Positions 45,529 to 54,153 of a DNA stretch of 64,000 nt are shown piece after piece. Under the pieces are notes generated by a model. It did no database searches. It saw only the letters and a program-made list of their open reading frames with translations, and was not told where the DNA came from. The position numbers were made by a program, and so were the translations under genes. The DNA comes from Streptomyces alboniger (GTDB lineage: Bacteria > Actinomycetota > Actinomycetes > Streptomycetales > Streptomycetaceae): the NCBI RefSeq assembly GCF_008704395.1, contig NZ_CP023695.1, positions 3,782,001-3,846,000 on the forward strand, written 5' to 3'. Positions within the stretch are counted from its first letter, which is position 1, and every line of letters begins with the position of its first letter.

Positions 45529-45569
45529 GGGGGAAGCGGCATCGGGGGGACAAGCCGCTTCCCCCGATG
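45529..45569 (+). other. Two mutually exclusive hairpins in a gene-free stretch
   Basis: gggggaagcggc (45529-45540) pairs with gccgcttccccc (45554-45565). Alternatively catcggggg (45540-45548) pairs with cccccgatg (45561-45569), sharing the C-tract. The gene-free region 45468-45832 otherwise shows only purine-rich direct repeats (gaaagagcctggg, about 45480-45520). Confidence 0.45.
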
Positions 45570-45832
45570 GGGGCCGGCCCTCAAGTCCACGCCGTCGTCG
45601 GGGGGGAAGCGCACGGCGCGGACCCCGCAGTGGGGTCGGTCCCTCGCCCGCGGATTCCTGCCAGATCCGCCGGGCTCACTCTCCATCCTGCGCCCCGCGC
45701 GGGCCGCGCAGGGCAGGCAAAGGGCCTCTGCCGTCGGGCCGTTGGTCCCTAAAAGCCCGGTGAGTACGGGCCGGGTTAGACTCACCGCGGTCACAGGGGT
45801 CACACGGGGCGCGGGTAAGGGGAGGCCAGATC

Positions 45833-46012
45833 GTGGCGGTGCAGTGGAAGAAGATCGGCCTCTTCGTGGTGGTCGTCTTCGTGCTCTACGTGATCATCAC
45901 CGACCCCGCCAAGGCCGCCGACTACGTGCAGATAGGGTTCGAAGGCATTTCGAGCGCCGCTCAGAGCATCGGTGACTTCATGACCTGGGTCGCCAACGGA
46001 GGCAAGGACTGA
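45833..46012 (+). CDS. Small single-span membrane protein
   Basis: 59 residues from GTG 45833, with ggagg 7 nt upstream. N-terminus AVQWKKIGLF is followed by a hydrophobic helix LFVVVVFVLYVIITDP (about 9-24), then a short amphipathic part (ADYVQIGFEGISSAAQSIGDF). Similar proteins occur at this locus in other streptomycetes as far as I recall. No known function. It is 55 nt before the Dabb-domain gene and perhaps cotranscribed. Confidence 0.8.
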   Translation: MAVQWKKIGLFVVVVFVLYVIITDPAKAADYVQIGFEGISSAAQSIGDFMTWVANGGKD

Positions 46013-46067
46013 GCGGCCGCCCAGGCCGCCGGCGCCGCCCGGCCCCAGCCCTCTCCAAGGAGTGCCC

Positions 46068-46361
46068 GTGATCCGCCATCTGGTCCTCTTCAAGCTCAAC
46101 GACGGTGTGCGGCGCGACGAGCCGCGCGTGGTCGAGGGCGTCAAGGCCTTCCGCGCCCTCGGCGAGCAGATCCCGGAGCTGACGTTCTGGGAGTGCGACT
46201 GGAACATCACCGACCGCCCCATCGCCTACGACTTCGCCATCAACTCGGCGGTCGAGGACACCGATGCGCTGAAGCGGTACATCGAGCACCCGGCCCACCA
46301 GGCGGGCGTCGCGCTGTGGCGGGAGTTCGCCACGTGGGTGATCGCCGACTACGAGTTCTGA
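46068..46361 (+). CDS. Dabb (stress-responsive A/B barrel) domain protein
   Basis: 97 residues. IRHLVLFKLNDGV at the start, then the barrel with WECDWNITDRPIAYDFAINS and HPAHQAGVALWREFATWVIADYEF are typical of the Dabb family, which includes small enzymes and stress proteins. GTG 46068 is chosen because aaggag lies 5 nt upstream; the in-frame GTG at 46062 directly abuts that sequence. Function unknown. Confidence 0.88.
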   Translation: MIRHLVLFKLNDGVRRDEPRVVEGVKAFRALGEQIPELTFWECDWNITDRPIAYDFAINSAVEDTDALKRYIEHPAHQAGVALWREFATWVIADYEF

Positions 46362-46393
46362 ACCACCGGGCGGGCCCTGCGCCCGAGGCTTTC

Positions 46394-46430
46394 CGAACGG
46401 CCCCGCACCATCGTGGTGCGGGGCCGTTCG
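46394..46430 (+). terminator. Terminator after the Dabb gene
   Basis: cgaacggccccgcacca and its complement around a 3-nt loop; 17-bp perfect stem. Confidence 0.85.
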
Positions 46431-46535
46431 GCGTCCTCGGCCCCAACTTCGCCCTCAACACGTAGTTATCGGGTGCTTGCACACAGTGCACATGTCTTGT
46501 GATGCTATGACCGCTTTTGACGGATGAGTTGACCG

Positions 46536-46568
46536 AGGTCGATCGACGAAGTGGCCAAGGTCGATCGA
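46536..46568 (+). promoter_or_regulatory. Direct repeats upstream of sigF
   Basis: aggtcgatcga at 46536-46546 and 46558-46568, period 22 bp (two helical turns). They are followed by ttgactgggcttgactgag, another short repeat. Both lie 27-59 bp before the GTG, suitable for an activator or repressor binding on one face. Confidence 0.45.
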
Positions 46569-46594
46569 GCTTGACTGGGCTTGACTGAGAAGGG

Positions 46595-47500
46595 GTGGCG
46601 TTGACCGTGCCGGCCAGTACTGCGCCTGAGGCTCCACCCGCGAAGACGGCTCCGCCCGCCACGCCCGCCGCCACCGCCACCGCCACGACCAGTCCCCCCG
46701 CCAAGACCGCCCCGAGCGCCGGAAGCACCGGAAGCACCCGTGGAGCCGACACCCGGGCCCTCACCCAGGTCCTCTTCGGCCAGCTCAAGGAGCTGGAGCC
46801 GGGCAGCCCCGAGCACGGCCGGGTGCGCGGCGCCCTCATCGAGGCCAACCTGCCGCTCGTGCGGTACGCGGCGGCCCGCTTCCGCAGCCGCAACGAACCG
46901 ATGGAGGACGTCGTCCAGGTCGGCACCATCGGGCTCATCAACGCCATCGACCGGTTCGATCCGGACCGCGGGGTGCAGTTCCCCACCTTCGCGATGCCGA
47001 CGGTCGTCGGCGAGATCAAGCGGTACTTCCGCGACAACGTACGTACGGTTCACGTGCCGCGGCGGCTGCACGAGCTGTGGGTACAGGTGACCGGGGCGAC
47101 CGAGGACCTCACCACCGCCTTCGGGCGCTCCCCGACGACCGCGGAGATCGCCGAGCGGCTGCGCATCACCGAGGAGGAGGTGCTCGCCTGCATCGAGGCG
47201 GGGCGGTCGTACCACGCGACGTCCCTGGAGGCCGCCCAGGAGGGCGACGGACTGCCCGGCCTGCTCGACCGGCTCGGCTACGAGGACCCCGCGCTCGACG
47301 GCGTCGAACACCGCGATCTCGTACGCCACCTCCTCGTCCAACTGCCCGAGCGGGAGCAGCGGATCCTTCTGCTCCGCTACTACAGCAATCTGACGCAATC
47401 ACAGATCAGCGCCGAATTGGGCGTTTCCCAGATGCATGTGTCGAGACTGCTGGCCAGGAGCTTCGCACGACTTCGATCCGCAAATCGGATCGAGGCGTAA
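46595..47500 (+). CDS. sigF: SigB/SigF/SigG-family RNA polymerase sigma factor
   Basis: 301 residues. A Pro/Ala/Thr-rich N-terminal extension (about 1-48) is followed by sigma regions 2 to 4: [46 protein letters not shown] (2.4), and the region 4 [24 protein letters not shown] segment near the end. GTG 46595 or the TTG two codons later can be the start; aagggg favours the TTG. From synteny with S. coelicolor I assign it to sigF, with hedge, since the pair is similar. The sigma family is controlled by anti-sigma kinases and PP2C phosphatases. Confidence 0.88.
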   Translation: MALTVPASTAPEAPPAKTAPPATPAATATATTSPPAKTAPSAGSTGSTRGADTRALTQVLFGQLKELEPGSPEHGRVRGALIEANLPLVRYAAARFRSRNEPMEDVVQVGTIGLINAIDRFDPDRGVQFPTFAMPTVVGEIKRYFRDNVRTVHVPRRLHELWVQVTGATEDLTTAFGRSPTTAEIAERLRITEEEVLACIEAGRSYHATSLEAAQEGDGLPGLLDRLGYEDPALDGVEHRDLVRHLLVQLPEREQRILLLRYYSNLTQSQISAELGVSQMHVSRLLARSFARLRSANRIEA

Positions 47501-47650
47501 CCGTATCGAGTGGAGTGCCGTCGGGGCTGTTCCCGACGGCACTGCTTGCTGAAAAGCCCCAGACCCCCTCTTTCCTGCACGGATGTCACCCTTGTTTGTC
47601 GACAAGTAACTACAGCGTGTTGCCGACATGTGACATTCTGCTGGAACCGC

Positions 47651-47676
47651 GTTTGCCGTAGCCCCACCTCCGGTAT
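47651..47676 (+). promoter_or_regulatory. SigB-type promoter-like element before sigN
   Basis: GTTT (47651), 16 bp, CGGTAT (47671-47676) resembles the GNNT-N14-16-GGGTAT pattern recognised by Streptomyces SigB-type factors. A start near 47686 would leave a leader of about 60 nt. Confidence 0.45.
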
Positions 47677-47744
47677 TCAGGTGGAGGCTGCGTTCCTCCG
47701 ACGGGAGCGTCCGCCGCGACCGTCCGCGACCTCAAGGGGGTGGC

Positions 47745-48653
47745 ATGTCCGCAGACCAGGGCAGCTCGAAGGTGCTCACGCTCACGCTCACGAAGAGCCC
47801 GAGCGAATCCGCACCCGCCGACGCGCTTCCGAGCGCACCCGACGCTCTCCAGAGCTCACCCGAAGCTCTCCAGAGCTCAACGGCCCCGGAAGCCATCGAC
47901 ACCCGGACCCTGTCCCGCTCCCTGTTCCTGCGGCTCGCCGCGCTCGACCAGGACAGCCCGGAGCGTGTCTACGTACGCGACACGCTCATCGAGCTCAACC
48001 TCCCGCTCGTGCGGTACGCGGCGGCCCGCTTCCGCAGCCGCAACGAACCGATGGAGGACATCGTCCAGGTCGGCACGATCGGCCTGATCAAGGCGATCGA
48101 CCGTTTCGACTGCGAACGGGGCGTGGAGTTCCCGACGTTCGCCATGCCGACGGTCGTCGGTGAGATCAAGCGCTTCTTCCGCGACACCAGTTGGTCGGTG
48201 CGCGTCCCGCGCCGCCTCCAGGAGCTGCGGCTCGCCCTGACGAAGACGAGCGACGAGCTGGCCCAGCGGCTCGACCGCTCGCCGACCGTGCCCGAACTCG
48301 CGCTGGCGCTCGGGGTTTCGGAGGAGGACGTCGTCGACGGCCTCGCGGTGGGCAACGCCTACACCGCCTCCTCGCTCGACTCCCCTGCCCCCGAGGACGA
48401 CGGCGGCGAGGGCTCCCTCGCGGACCGCCTCGGGTACGAGGACACAGCTCTGGAGGGCGTCGAGTACCGCGAGTCGCTCAAGCCGCTGCTGGCCAAGCTG
48501 CCGCCGCGCGAGCGCCGCATCATCATGCTGCGCTTCTTCGCCAACATGACGCAGTCGCAGATCGGCGAGGAGGTCGGCATCTCGCAGATGCACGTCTCGC
48601 GGCTGCTCACGCGGACGCTGGCGCAGCTGCGCGACGGCCTCATCTCGGACTGA
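47745..48653 (+). CDS. sigN: Second SigB/SigF-family sigma factor
   Basis: 302 residues, paralogue of the preceding gene, with nearly identical regions 2 ([26 protein letters not shown]) and 2.4 ([19 protein letters not shown]), and region 4 [21 protein letters not shown]. The N-terminus has a Thr/Ser/Leu-rich extension. ATG follows aagggggtgg. The order relative to upp suggests sigN of S. coelicolor, known there to be tied to the subapical stem of aerial hyphae; I infer this from memory of gene order. No anti-sigma gene is adjacent. Confidence 0.85.
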   Translation: MSADQGSSKVLTLTLTKSPSESAPADALPSAPDALQSSPEALQSSTAPEAIDTRTLSRSLFLRLAALDQDSPERVYVRDTLIELNLPLVRYAAARFRSRNEPMEDIVQVGTIGLIKAIDRFDCERGVEFPTFAMPTVVGEIKRFFRDTSWSVRVPRRLQELRLALTKTSDELAQRLDRSPTVPELALALGVSEEDVVDGLAVGNAYTASSLDSPAPEDDGGEGSLADRLGYEDTALEGVEYRESLKPLLAKLPPRERRIIMLRFFANMTQSQIGEEVGISQMHVSRLLTRTLAQLRDGLISD

Positions 48654-48708
48654 CGCGGTCCCTCAACCCGGACTGTCGCGACCGGAGTTGCTGACGGGGT
48701 TCCTCATT

Positions 48709-48721
48709 GACGGACCGTCAG
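48709..48721 (+). promoter_or_regulatory. Inverted repeat before the lipoprotein gene
   Basis: tgacgg-a-ccgtca, perfect 6-1-6, 14 bp before the ATG at 48735, with a further tgacgc next to the start. Possibly an operator. Confidence 0.4.
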
Positions 48722-48734
48722 CCACACTGACGCG

Positions 48735-49463
48735 ATGCGACGTGGTGTTCGGAACGTGCTCGGTGCGTCCGTGGCCGTGGCGTGCCTCGGCGGGCTCCTC
48801 GCGGAGTGCGGAGGTGAGAGCGGCGGCGGCTATGTGGCGTCCGGCGTGCCGGATTCATCGCCGGACCGGGCTGCGGGCCCGACGGGTGACGTCAGGCTGA
48901 TCCCGCTCGACGGAAGTGGCGGCAAGGGTGACTCGGAGGGGAAGTCACCTGCCGACAGCGGCAGTTCAGCCCCGGATGCCGGGGCCGGCCGCCCGGGCGG
49001 GGCCCCTGAAGCTCCTGACACTACCGAAGCTCCCCGATCCCCGGGGACTGCCAAAGCTCCTCGAACTCCTCAAGCCCCCGAAGCCCCTGAGACTTCTGAA
49101 GCTCCTGAGGCCGGCTCCTCCGGCGAACCGTCCCCCTCGGACCCGGGCCCGGCAGGCCCCGCCGAGCTGCGTGTCGGCGACCCGGAGCGCGCGCCCGCGG
49201 ACAAGCGCTGGTGCGAGAAGGTGACGGTCACCTTCCGCAACACGGGGGGCTCCCCGGTCCGTTCGGGGGCGGTCACCTTCGGCACGCACATCATCGGCGC
49301 GCTGGGTATCGACTGGGGCACGGTCGAGTCGACCGTCCCCCTGCCGGTGCCGATCGCCTCCGGCGGGGAGAGGCGGAAGACCTGGCTGGTGTGCGTGGAC
49401 GCGTGGCGCGTGCCGCTGGGCATGCGGGTGGAGACGCGTGAGGTCTCCACGAAGTGGACCTAG
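48735..49463 (+). CDS. Lipoprotein with Pro/Ala-rich linker
   Basis: 242 residues. Signal peptide NVLGASVAVACLGGLLAEC has lipobox LAEC (Cys at about 25). A long low-complexity stretch (about 50-145) is rich in EAP/PEAPE units (APEAPDTTEAPRSP). The conserved C-terminal part reads KRWCEKVTVTFRNTGG, GAVTFGTHIIGALGIDWG and RRKTWLVCVDAWRVPLGM, with two Cys likely paired. I do not recognise the domain. No Shine-Dalgarno is obvious, so it may be leaderless. Confidence 0.82.
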   Translation: MRRGVRNVLGASVAVACLGGLLAECGGESGGGYVASGVPDSSPDRAAGPTGDVRLIPLDGSGGKGDSEGKSPADSGSSAPDAGAGRPGGAPEAPDTTEAPRSPGTAKAPRTPQAPEAPETSEAPEAGSSGEPSPSDPGPAGPAELRVGDPERAPADKRWCEKVTVTFRNTGGSPVRSGAVTFGTHIIGALGIDWGTVESTVPLPVPIASGGERRKTWLVCVDAWRVPLGMRVETREVSTKWT

Positions 49464-49515
49464 CGTCTGCCCTCCGGGGGCCGGTTCTTTGTGTGCGGGC
49501 GCGTCGTGCCCGCTC

Positions 49516-49599
49516 GCGCAGTTCCCCGCGCCCCTATCGGGGCACCCCTCATGACGGGCGTGACGAGATGCGCCCCGTCAGGGGCGCGGGGAACTGCGC
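49516..49599. repeat. Long inverted repeat of a common Streptomyces type
   Basis: gcgcagttccccgcgcccct (49516-49535) and its exact complement (49580-49599), 20-bp arms with a 44-nt interior. The motif GGGGCGCGGGGAACTGCGC recurs through many Streptomyces genomes as intergenic hairpins. Here it sits between convergent genes and probably terminates both. Confidence 0.85.
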
Positions 49600-49657
49600 G
49601 CCCAGCCACAGCGAGCCCGCGGGCAGAAGAAGCCCCACCCCCGCCAAAGCGCCGCCG

Positions 49658-49858
49658 CTACTTAAGCGCGAGCCACGCCACCGCCACCACCACCGCGACC
49701 GCGAGGACCACGCCGAGGATCAGGCCGACCCGCGGGCCGGAGGAAGAAGCCGCCGCCTGCTGGCGGCCCCGCGGGGCCTCGTCGACGAAGGCGCGGAACA
49801 TCTGCGTGCTGCCGGCGGGATCGGGGTTGCCCTGGGATCCCTGGGGGTTGTGTGCCAT
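49658..49858 (-). CDS. Small C-terminally anchored membrane protein
   Basis: 66 residues. Polar N-terminal half (MAHNPQGSQGNPDPAGSTQM, then FRAFVDEAPRG) and a terminal helix VGLILGVVLAVAVVVAVAWL ending in LK, so a tail-anchored topology is likely. ATG at 49858. Its upstream region is shared with the divergent marR gene. No known function. Confidence 0.7.
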   Translation of the reverse strand: MAHNPQGSQGNPDPAGSTQMFRAFVDEAPRGRQQAAASSSGPRVGLILGVVLAVAVVVAVAWLALK

Positions 49859-49972
49859 GGGTCAGGACCCTAGCGAATGCACTGCTCCCGGCCCAACCCC
49901 TGCCCGCCTGGGACTTTACGACCGTACCCCCAGACCTTTGCCGACTCTTTAGGGCGTTGGTCCGGTTTTAGT

Positions 49973-50014
49973 TTGCCTGCGGCAACCAACTGCTTCTATC
50001 GTTGCCCTAAGCAA
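49973..50014 (+). promoter_or_regulatory. Twin operator-like palindromes before the MarR gene
   Basis: ttgcctgcggcaa (49973-49985) and ttgccctaagcaa (50002-50014) are 13-bp inverted repeats of the form TTGC-N5-GCAA, 29 bp between centres. They lie 20-60 bp before the GTG, in the classic position for autorepression by a MarR protein and control of the downstream exporter. Confidence 0.75.
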
Positions 50015-50033
50015 CAAATACCCAGGAGGTGCC

Positions 50034-50525
50034 GTGGCCGCGCAGCGTCAGTACGAGGAGCTGGCCCGACAGCTCAGCGCCATCGGTGCCGTCAAGCGGG
50101 GCCTCGGGCGGGGGCTGCCCCACGACTGCCCCGGCGGGTCCGCCGCCGTCCTCGTACTCCTTGAGCGCCACGGCGCCATGCGGATGAGCCGGCTCGCGGA
50201 GCTGCTCGCCGTCGACATGTCGGTGACCAGCCGCCACGTCGCGCACGTCGCGGAGCGGGAGTGGATCGTCCGCGACCCCGACCCCGCCGACAAGCGCTCC
50301 CGCATCCTGCGGCTCACGCCCGAGGGCAAGGCCAAGGTCGACGAGCTGTCCGAGCTGTCCATCCGGACGCTCACCCACTACCTGCACGACTGGACCGACG
50401 ACGAGGTCGTCCAGCTCAGCACGTTGCTCGCGCGTCTGCGCGACAGCTTCGGGGACTGCCGCGCGGCTTCGGCCCGGCTGCCCGACGTACAGACCACCCC
50501 AGAGACCACCCGTACACCCGCGTAA
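50034..50525 (+). CDS. MarR family transcriptional regulator
   Basis: 163 residues. wHTH region MRMSRLAELLAVDMSVTSRHVAHVAEREWI and wing RDPDPADKRSRILRLTPEGKAKVDEL are typical (about 55-105). The GTG follows caggaggt. It lies 13 nt before the MFS gene. With two palindromes upstream it very probably represses its own operon and responds to a substrate of the exporter (inference). Confidence 0.93.
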   Translation: MAAQRQYEELARQLSAIGAVKRGLGRGLPHDCPGGSAAVLVLLERHGAMRMSRLAELLAVDMSVTSRHVAHVAEREWIVRDPDPADKRSRILRLTPEGKAKVDELSELSIRTLTHYLHDWTDDEVVQLSTLLARLRDSFGDCRAASARLPDVQTTPETTRTPA

Positions 50526-50538
50526 GAAAAGGAAACCC

Positions 50539-53097
50539 ATGGCAACAACCACACCAGCCGGTGTGCGGGGCAGCCATGCCAAGCACGGAGCCCACCACGG
50601 TCACGCCGATGCGAACGCTCCGATGACGCACCGGCAGATCATGGAAGCGCTGTCCGGGCTGCTGCTCGGCATGTTCGTGGCGATCCTGTCGTCCACGATC
50701 GTCTCCAACGCCCTGCCCGAAATCATCGGTGACCTCGGCGGCGGCCAGTCCGCCTACACCTGGGTCGTCACCGCGTCGCTGCTCGCGATGACGGCGACCA
50801 CCCCGCTGTGGGGCAAGCTGTCGGACCTCTTCAGCAAGAAGGCCCTGGTCCAGATAGCCCTGATCATCTACGTCGGCGGGTCGGTCGTCGCCGGTCTCTC
50901 GCAGAGCGCGGGCATGCTGATCGCCTGCCGCGTCGTGCAGGGCATCGGCGTCGGCGGTCTCTCCGCCCTGGCGCAGATCGTCATGGCCGCGATGATCTCC
51001 CCGCGCGAGCGCGGCCGTTACTCCGGCTACCTCGGCGCGACCTTCGCCGTCGCCACCGTCGGCGGACCGCTGCTCGGCGGCGTCATCACCGACACCTCGT
51101 GGCTCGGCTGGCGCTGGTGCTTCTACGTCGGCGTGCCCTTCGCGATCATCGCGCTGATCGTCCTCCAGAAGACCCTGAAGCTCCCCGTCGTCAAGCGCGA
51201 CGTGAAGGTCGACTGGGCCGGCGCCTTCTTCATCAGCGCCGCCGTCTGCCTGCTGCTCGTCTGGGTCACCTTCGCCGGTGACAAGTACGACTGGATGTCG
51301 TGGCAGACCGGCGCCATGGTCGGCGGCTCGATCGTCCTCGGGCTGCTCTTCGTCCTCGTCGAGTCCAAGGCCAGCGAGCCGATCATTCCGCTGCGGCTCT
51401 TCCGCAACCGCACCATCACGCTCGCCTCGCTCGCCTCGCTCTTCGTGGGTGTCGCGATGTTCGTGGGCACGGTCTTCTTCAGCCAGTACTTCCAGCTGGC
51501 GCGGGGCGAGTCCCCGACGATGTCCGGCGTCATGACGATCCCGATGATCGGCGGTCTGTTCATCTCGTCCACCGTCTCGGGCCAGGTCATCACCAAGACG
51601 GGCAAGTGGAAGGCCTGGCTGGTCAGCGGTGGTCTGCTGGTGACGGCGGGCCTCGGTCTGCTCGGCACCATCCGGTACGACACCGAGTACTGGCACATCG
51701 CGATCTACATGGCCCTGATGGGTCTCGGCATCGGCATGATGATGCAGAACCTGGTGCTCTGCACGCAGAACCAGGTCGAGCCGCAGGACCTCGGTGCCGC
51801 CTCCTCCGTCGTCACCTTCTTCCGCTCGCTGGGCGGTGCGATGGGTGTCTCGGCGCTCGGCGCCATCATGGCCACGCGCATCACCGACTACGTGAAGGAC
51901 GGCATCACCGACCTCGGCCCGAAGGCCGCCGCGCAGTTCGGCCACGGCGGCACCGGTGGCGGTGGCATCCCCGACCTGGACAAGATCCCCGAGCCGTTCC
52001 GCACGGTGATGGAGAGCGCGTACGGGCACGGCATCGCCGACGTCTTCCTGATCGCCGCGCCGATGGCACTGATCGCCTTCCTGATCACACTGTTCATCAA
52101 GGAGGTTCCGCTGCGGACGTCGGGCGCGCTCGCCCAGGCCGCGTCGGGCCCCGCGGACTCCACGGACTCCGCAAGCTCCCCGAGCGGTGCCGCACCGGCC
52201 GCCGCGGCCGTCGCCGACGAGCCCGTGCTCGCCTCCGTCGCCGCGCGCACCGAGACCGGGCCCGAGGGCACGCAGCGGCTCGCCGCCGTGGCGTCCGCCG
52301 CCGAGGCATCGGCCGGGGGACTTCCGCCGGTCACCCACGGCATCCCGGTGCACGGCTACGTCCGCGGCGCCGAGAGCGCGCCCGTGCCGCAGGCCGCGGT
52401 CACGCTGATCTCCCTCGGGGGACGCCAGCTGGGCCGCGCGGTCGCCCAGGGCGACGGGGCCTACGCCCTCGACGCCCCCGGCGCCGGTTCGTACGTGCTC
52501 ATCGCCTCCGCCGACGGGTTCCAGCCGCAGGCGTCGACCGTCGTCGTCGGCGAGGACGCCCTCGCGTACGACATCCTGCTCAGCGGCACCAGCGGGCTGA
52601 GCGGGCTCGTGCGGGACGCGGACAGCAAGCTGCCGGTCTCCGGGGCCATGGTCATCGTGACCGATGTACGCGGTGATGTCCTGGCCACCGGACTCTCCGG
52701 CGAGCAGGGCGAGTTCACCTTCGCCGAGCTGGTGCCGGGCAGTGTGACCATCGCGGTGAACGCCGCCGGTCACCGGCCCGTCGCGCTGCCGGTCGAGGTC
52801 GGCGGGACCGGGGTCACCCGGGTCGAGGTCGAGCTGAACTCCGGTGCGCGGGTTCTCGGCACGGTGCGCGCGGGCGGCTCGGCTCTGAACGACGCCCGGG
52901 TCACGCTGGTGGACGCCGCCGGCAACGTGGTCGCCACCGCGACCACCGGGGCGGACGGGGCGTACGCCTTCACCGACCTCGACAGCGGTGAGTACACGGT
53001 CATCGCGACCGGATACCCGCCGGTGGCGACCGGCCTGACGGTGACCGGCAGCGGCATCGACGGCCACGACATCGAGCTCGCCCACCCGGGCGAGTGA
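50539..53097 (+). CDS. DHA2-type MFS exporter fused to three carboxypeptidase-regulatory-like domains
   Basis: 852 residues. A 14-helix drug:H+ antiporter occupies about 35-520: motif A region GKLSDLFSKKALVQ and motif C-like TVGGPLLGGVITDT are visible. After an Ala/Ser-rich linker (about 525-595) come three beta-sandwich domains of the CarboxypepD_reg type at about 598-685, 686-770 and 771-850. Examples are LSGLVRDADSKLPVSGAMVIV, GEFTFAELVPGSVTIAVNAAG and AYAFTDLDSGEYTVIATGYPP. An even helix number puts both ends in the cytoplasm in the standard topology, which is odd for such usually extracellular domains. It is in an operon with marR. Confidence 0.93.
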   Translation: MATTTPAGVRGSHAKHGAHHGHADANAPMTHRQIMEALSGLLLGMFVAILSSTIVSNALPEIIGDLGGGQSAYTWVVTASLLAMTATTPLWGKLSDLFSKKALVQIALIIYVGGSVVAGLSQSAGMLIACRVVQGIGVGGLSALAQIVMAAMISPRERGRYSGYLGATFAVATVGGPLLGGVITDTSWLGWRWCFYVGVPFAIIALIVLQKTLKLPVVKRDVKVDWAGAFFISAAVCLLLVWVTFAGDKYDWMSWQTGAMVGGSIVLGLLFVLVESKASEPIIPLRLFRNRTITLASLASLFVGVAMFVGTVFFSQYFQLARGESPTMSGVMTIPMIGGLFISSTVSGQVITKTGKWKAWLVSGGLLVTAGLGLLGTIRYDTEYWHIAIYMALMGLGIGMMMQNLVLCTQNQVEPQDLGAASSVVTFFRSLGGAMGVSALGAIMATRITDYVKDGITDLGPKAAAQFGHGGTGGGGIPDLDKIPEPFRTVMESAYGHGIADVFLIAAPMALIAFLITLFIKEVPLRTSGALAQAASGPADSTDSASSPSGAAPAAAAVADEPVLASVAARTETGPEGTQRLAAVASAAEASAGGLPPVTHGIPVHGYVRGAESAPVPQAAVTLISLGGRQLGRAVAQGDGAYALDAPGAGSYVLIASADGFQPQASTVVVGEDALAYDILLSGTSGLSGLVRDADSKLPVSGAMVIVTDVRGDVLATGLSGEQGEFTFAELVPGSVTIAVNAAGHRPVALPVEVGGTGVTRVEVELNSGARVLGTVRAGGSALNDARVTLVDAAGNVVATATTGADGAYAFTDLDSGEYTVIATGYPPVATGLTVTGSGIDGHDIELAHPGE

Positions 53098-53102
53098 CGA
53101 CC

Positions 53103-53147
53103 CCGGCCCGTGGCCGCGCCCCGAGCGGAGGCGCGGCCACGGGCCGG
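53103..53147 (+). terminator. Terminator-like hairpin after the MFS gene
   Basis: ccggcccgtggccgcgcc and its exact complement (53130-53147) around a 9-nt loop. It starts 6 nt after the stop codon. Confidence 0.75.
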
Positions 53148-53162
53148 TTGCGGAAAGGGGAC

Positions 53163-53215
53163 CCGGGCCGGCGGTGACGTTCACGGCAAGGGACGGCCGG
53201 TCACCGCCGGCCCGG
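53163..53215 (+). other. Second long hairpin in the MFS-YceI spacer
   Basis: ccgggccggcggtgac (53163-53178) and its exact complement (53200-53215), 16-bp arms, 21-nt loop. Together with the previous hairpin it fills the spacer before the YceI gene. Confidence 0.65.
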
Positions 53216-53300
53216 GGCTCTCCGTACGGGCGCCGGCGCCTGACGCAGTACGAACTTTTTGAGGCCTTCCGCACGGGAGGCCCGGCTAGGAGTAAACGGG

Positions 53301-54119
53301 ATGGGACTCAACGCTCGGATCCGCACGCGTGACGGGTGGGCCGTGCCGCACGCCGTCGTCACGGTGACCGACATGACCGGGACGCAGGTGCTGCGGGCGG
53401 CCACGGACGGGGAGGGCGTCGTACGCGACGACACGGCGCTCCCGGCGGGGCCGTACACCGTCATCGTCACCGCGGTCGGCTACGCGCCCGTCGCCTCCAC
53501 CGCGCTGGTCACCGCCAGCGGGCGGGCCGAGGTCGGCAACGTCGTCCTCGCCCGGCAGGGCGGCAGCGAGCTGCCGCCGCCCGGCCCGTGGACCATCGAC
53601 CCCGCGCACTCCACGGTCGGCGCCGTCGCGCAGCACCTCGGGATCACGAGCGTGCACGGGCGGTTCCTGGAGTTCGGGGGCCGGGTGGAGATCGCCGAGG
53701 ACGTGGCGAAGTCGCGGGTCGAGGCGGTCATCCGGGCCGCCTCGATCGACACGGGCAACGGCATGCGGGACGGGCACCTCAAGTCGCCGGACTTCCTGGA
53801 CGTCGACCAGTACCCCGAGATCACCTACCGGTCGAACGGGCTCACGCCCGCGGGCCCGGACCGGTGGACGGTGCACGGGGAGCTGGGCATGCACGGTGTC
53901 GTACGGCCCGTCGACCTGGAGCTGAGCTACCTCGGCACCGGGGCGGACCCCTGGGGCGGGACCCGGGCGGCGTTCCGGGCCACGGCCGAGCTGCGCCGGG
54001 AGGACTTCGCGATGAACTACAACCAGGTGGTGCAGGCGGGGATCTCGGCGATCGGCACGACACTGCGGGTGGAGCTGGACGTGCAGGCCGTGCAGGGGGA
54101 GACGCTGCCGGGGGTGTGA
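53301..54119 (+). CDS. YceI-domain protein with N-terminal carboxypeptidase-regulatory-like domain
   Basis: 272 residues from ATG 53301 (ctaggagtaa upstream). Residues about 2-85 repeat the beta-sandwich of the preceding exporter (AVPHAVVTVTDMTGTQVLRA, LPAGPYTVIVTAVGYAPVAS). Residues about 97-268 are YceI, a lipid-binding lipocalin-like barrel: WTIDPAHSTVGAVAQHLGITSVHGRF, DFLDVDQYPEITYRSNGL and HGVVRPVDLELSYLGTG. There is no signal peptide, so it is probably cytoplasmic like the exporter's extra domains. Possibly a carrier working with the exporter (inference). Confidence 0.9.
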   Translation: MGLNARIRTRDGWAVPHAVVTVTDMTGTQVLRAATDGEGVVRDDTALPAGPYTVIVTAVGYAPVASTALVTASGRAEVGNVVLARQGGSELPPPGPWTIDPAHSTVGAVAQHLGITSVHGRFLEFGGRVEIAEDVAKSRVEAVIRAASIDTGNGMRDGHLKSPDFLDVDQYPEITYRSNGLTPAGPDRWTVHGELGMHGVVRPVDLELSYLGTGADPWGGTRAAFRATAELRREDFAMNYNQVVQAGISAIGTTLRVELDVQAVQGETLPGV

Positions 54120-54153
54120 CGCCATCTCTGCGCGCGGGGCCGGCACCGCCCGG

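Noticed and set aside
45408..45803. 131-codon leftward frame over tRNA-Ser(CGA)
   Set aside because: It crosses a tRNA and its terminator and has no ribosome site.
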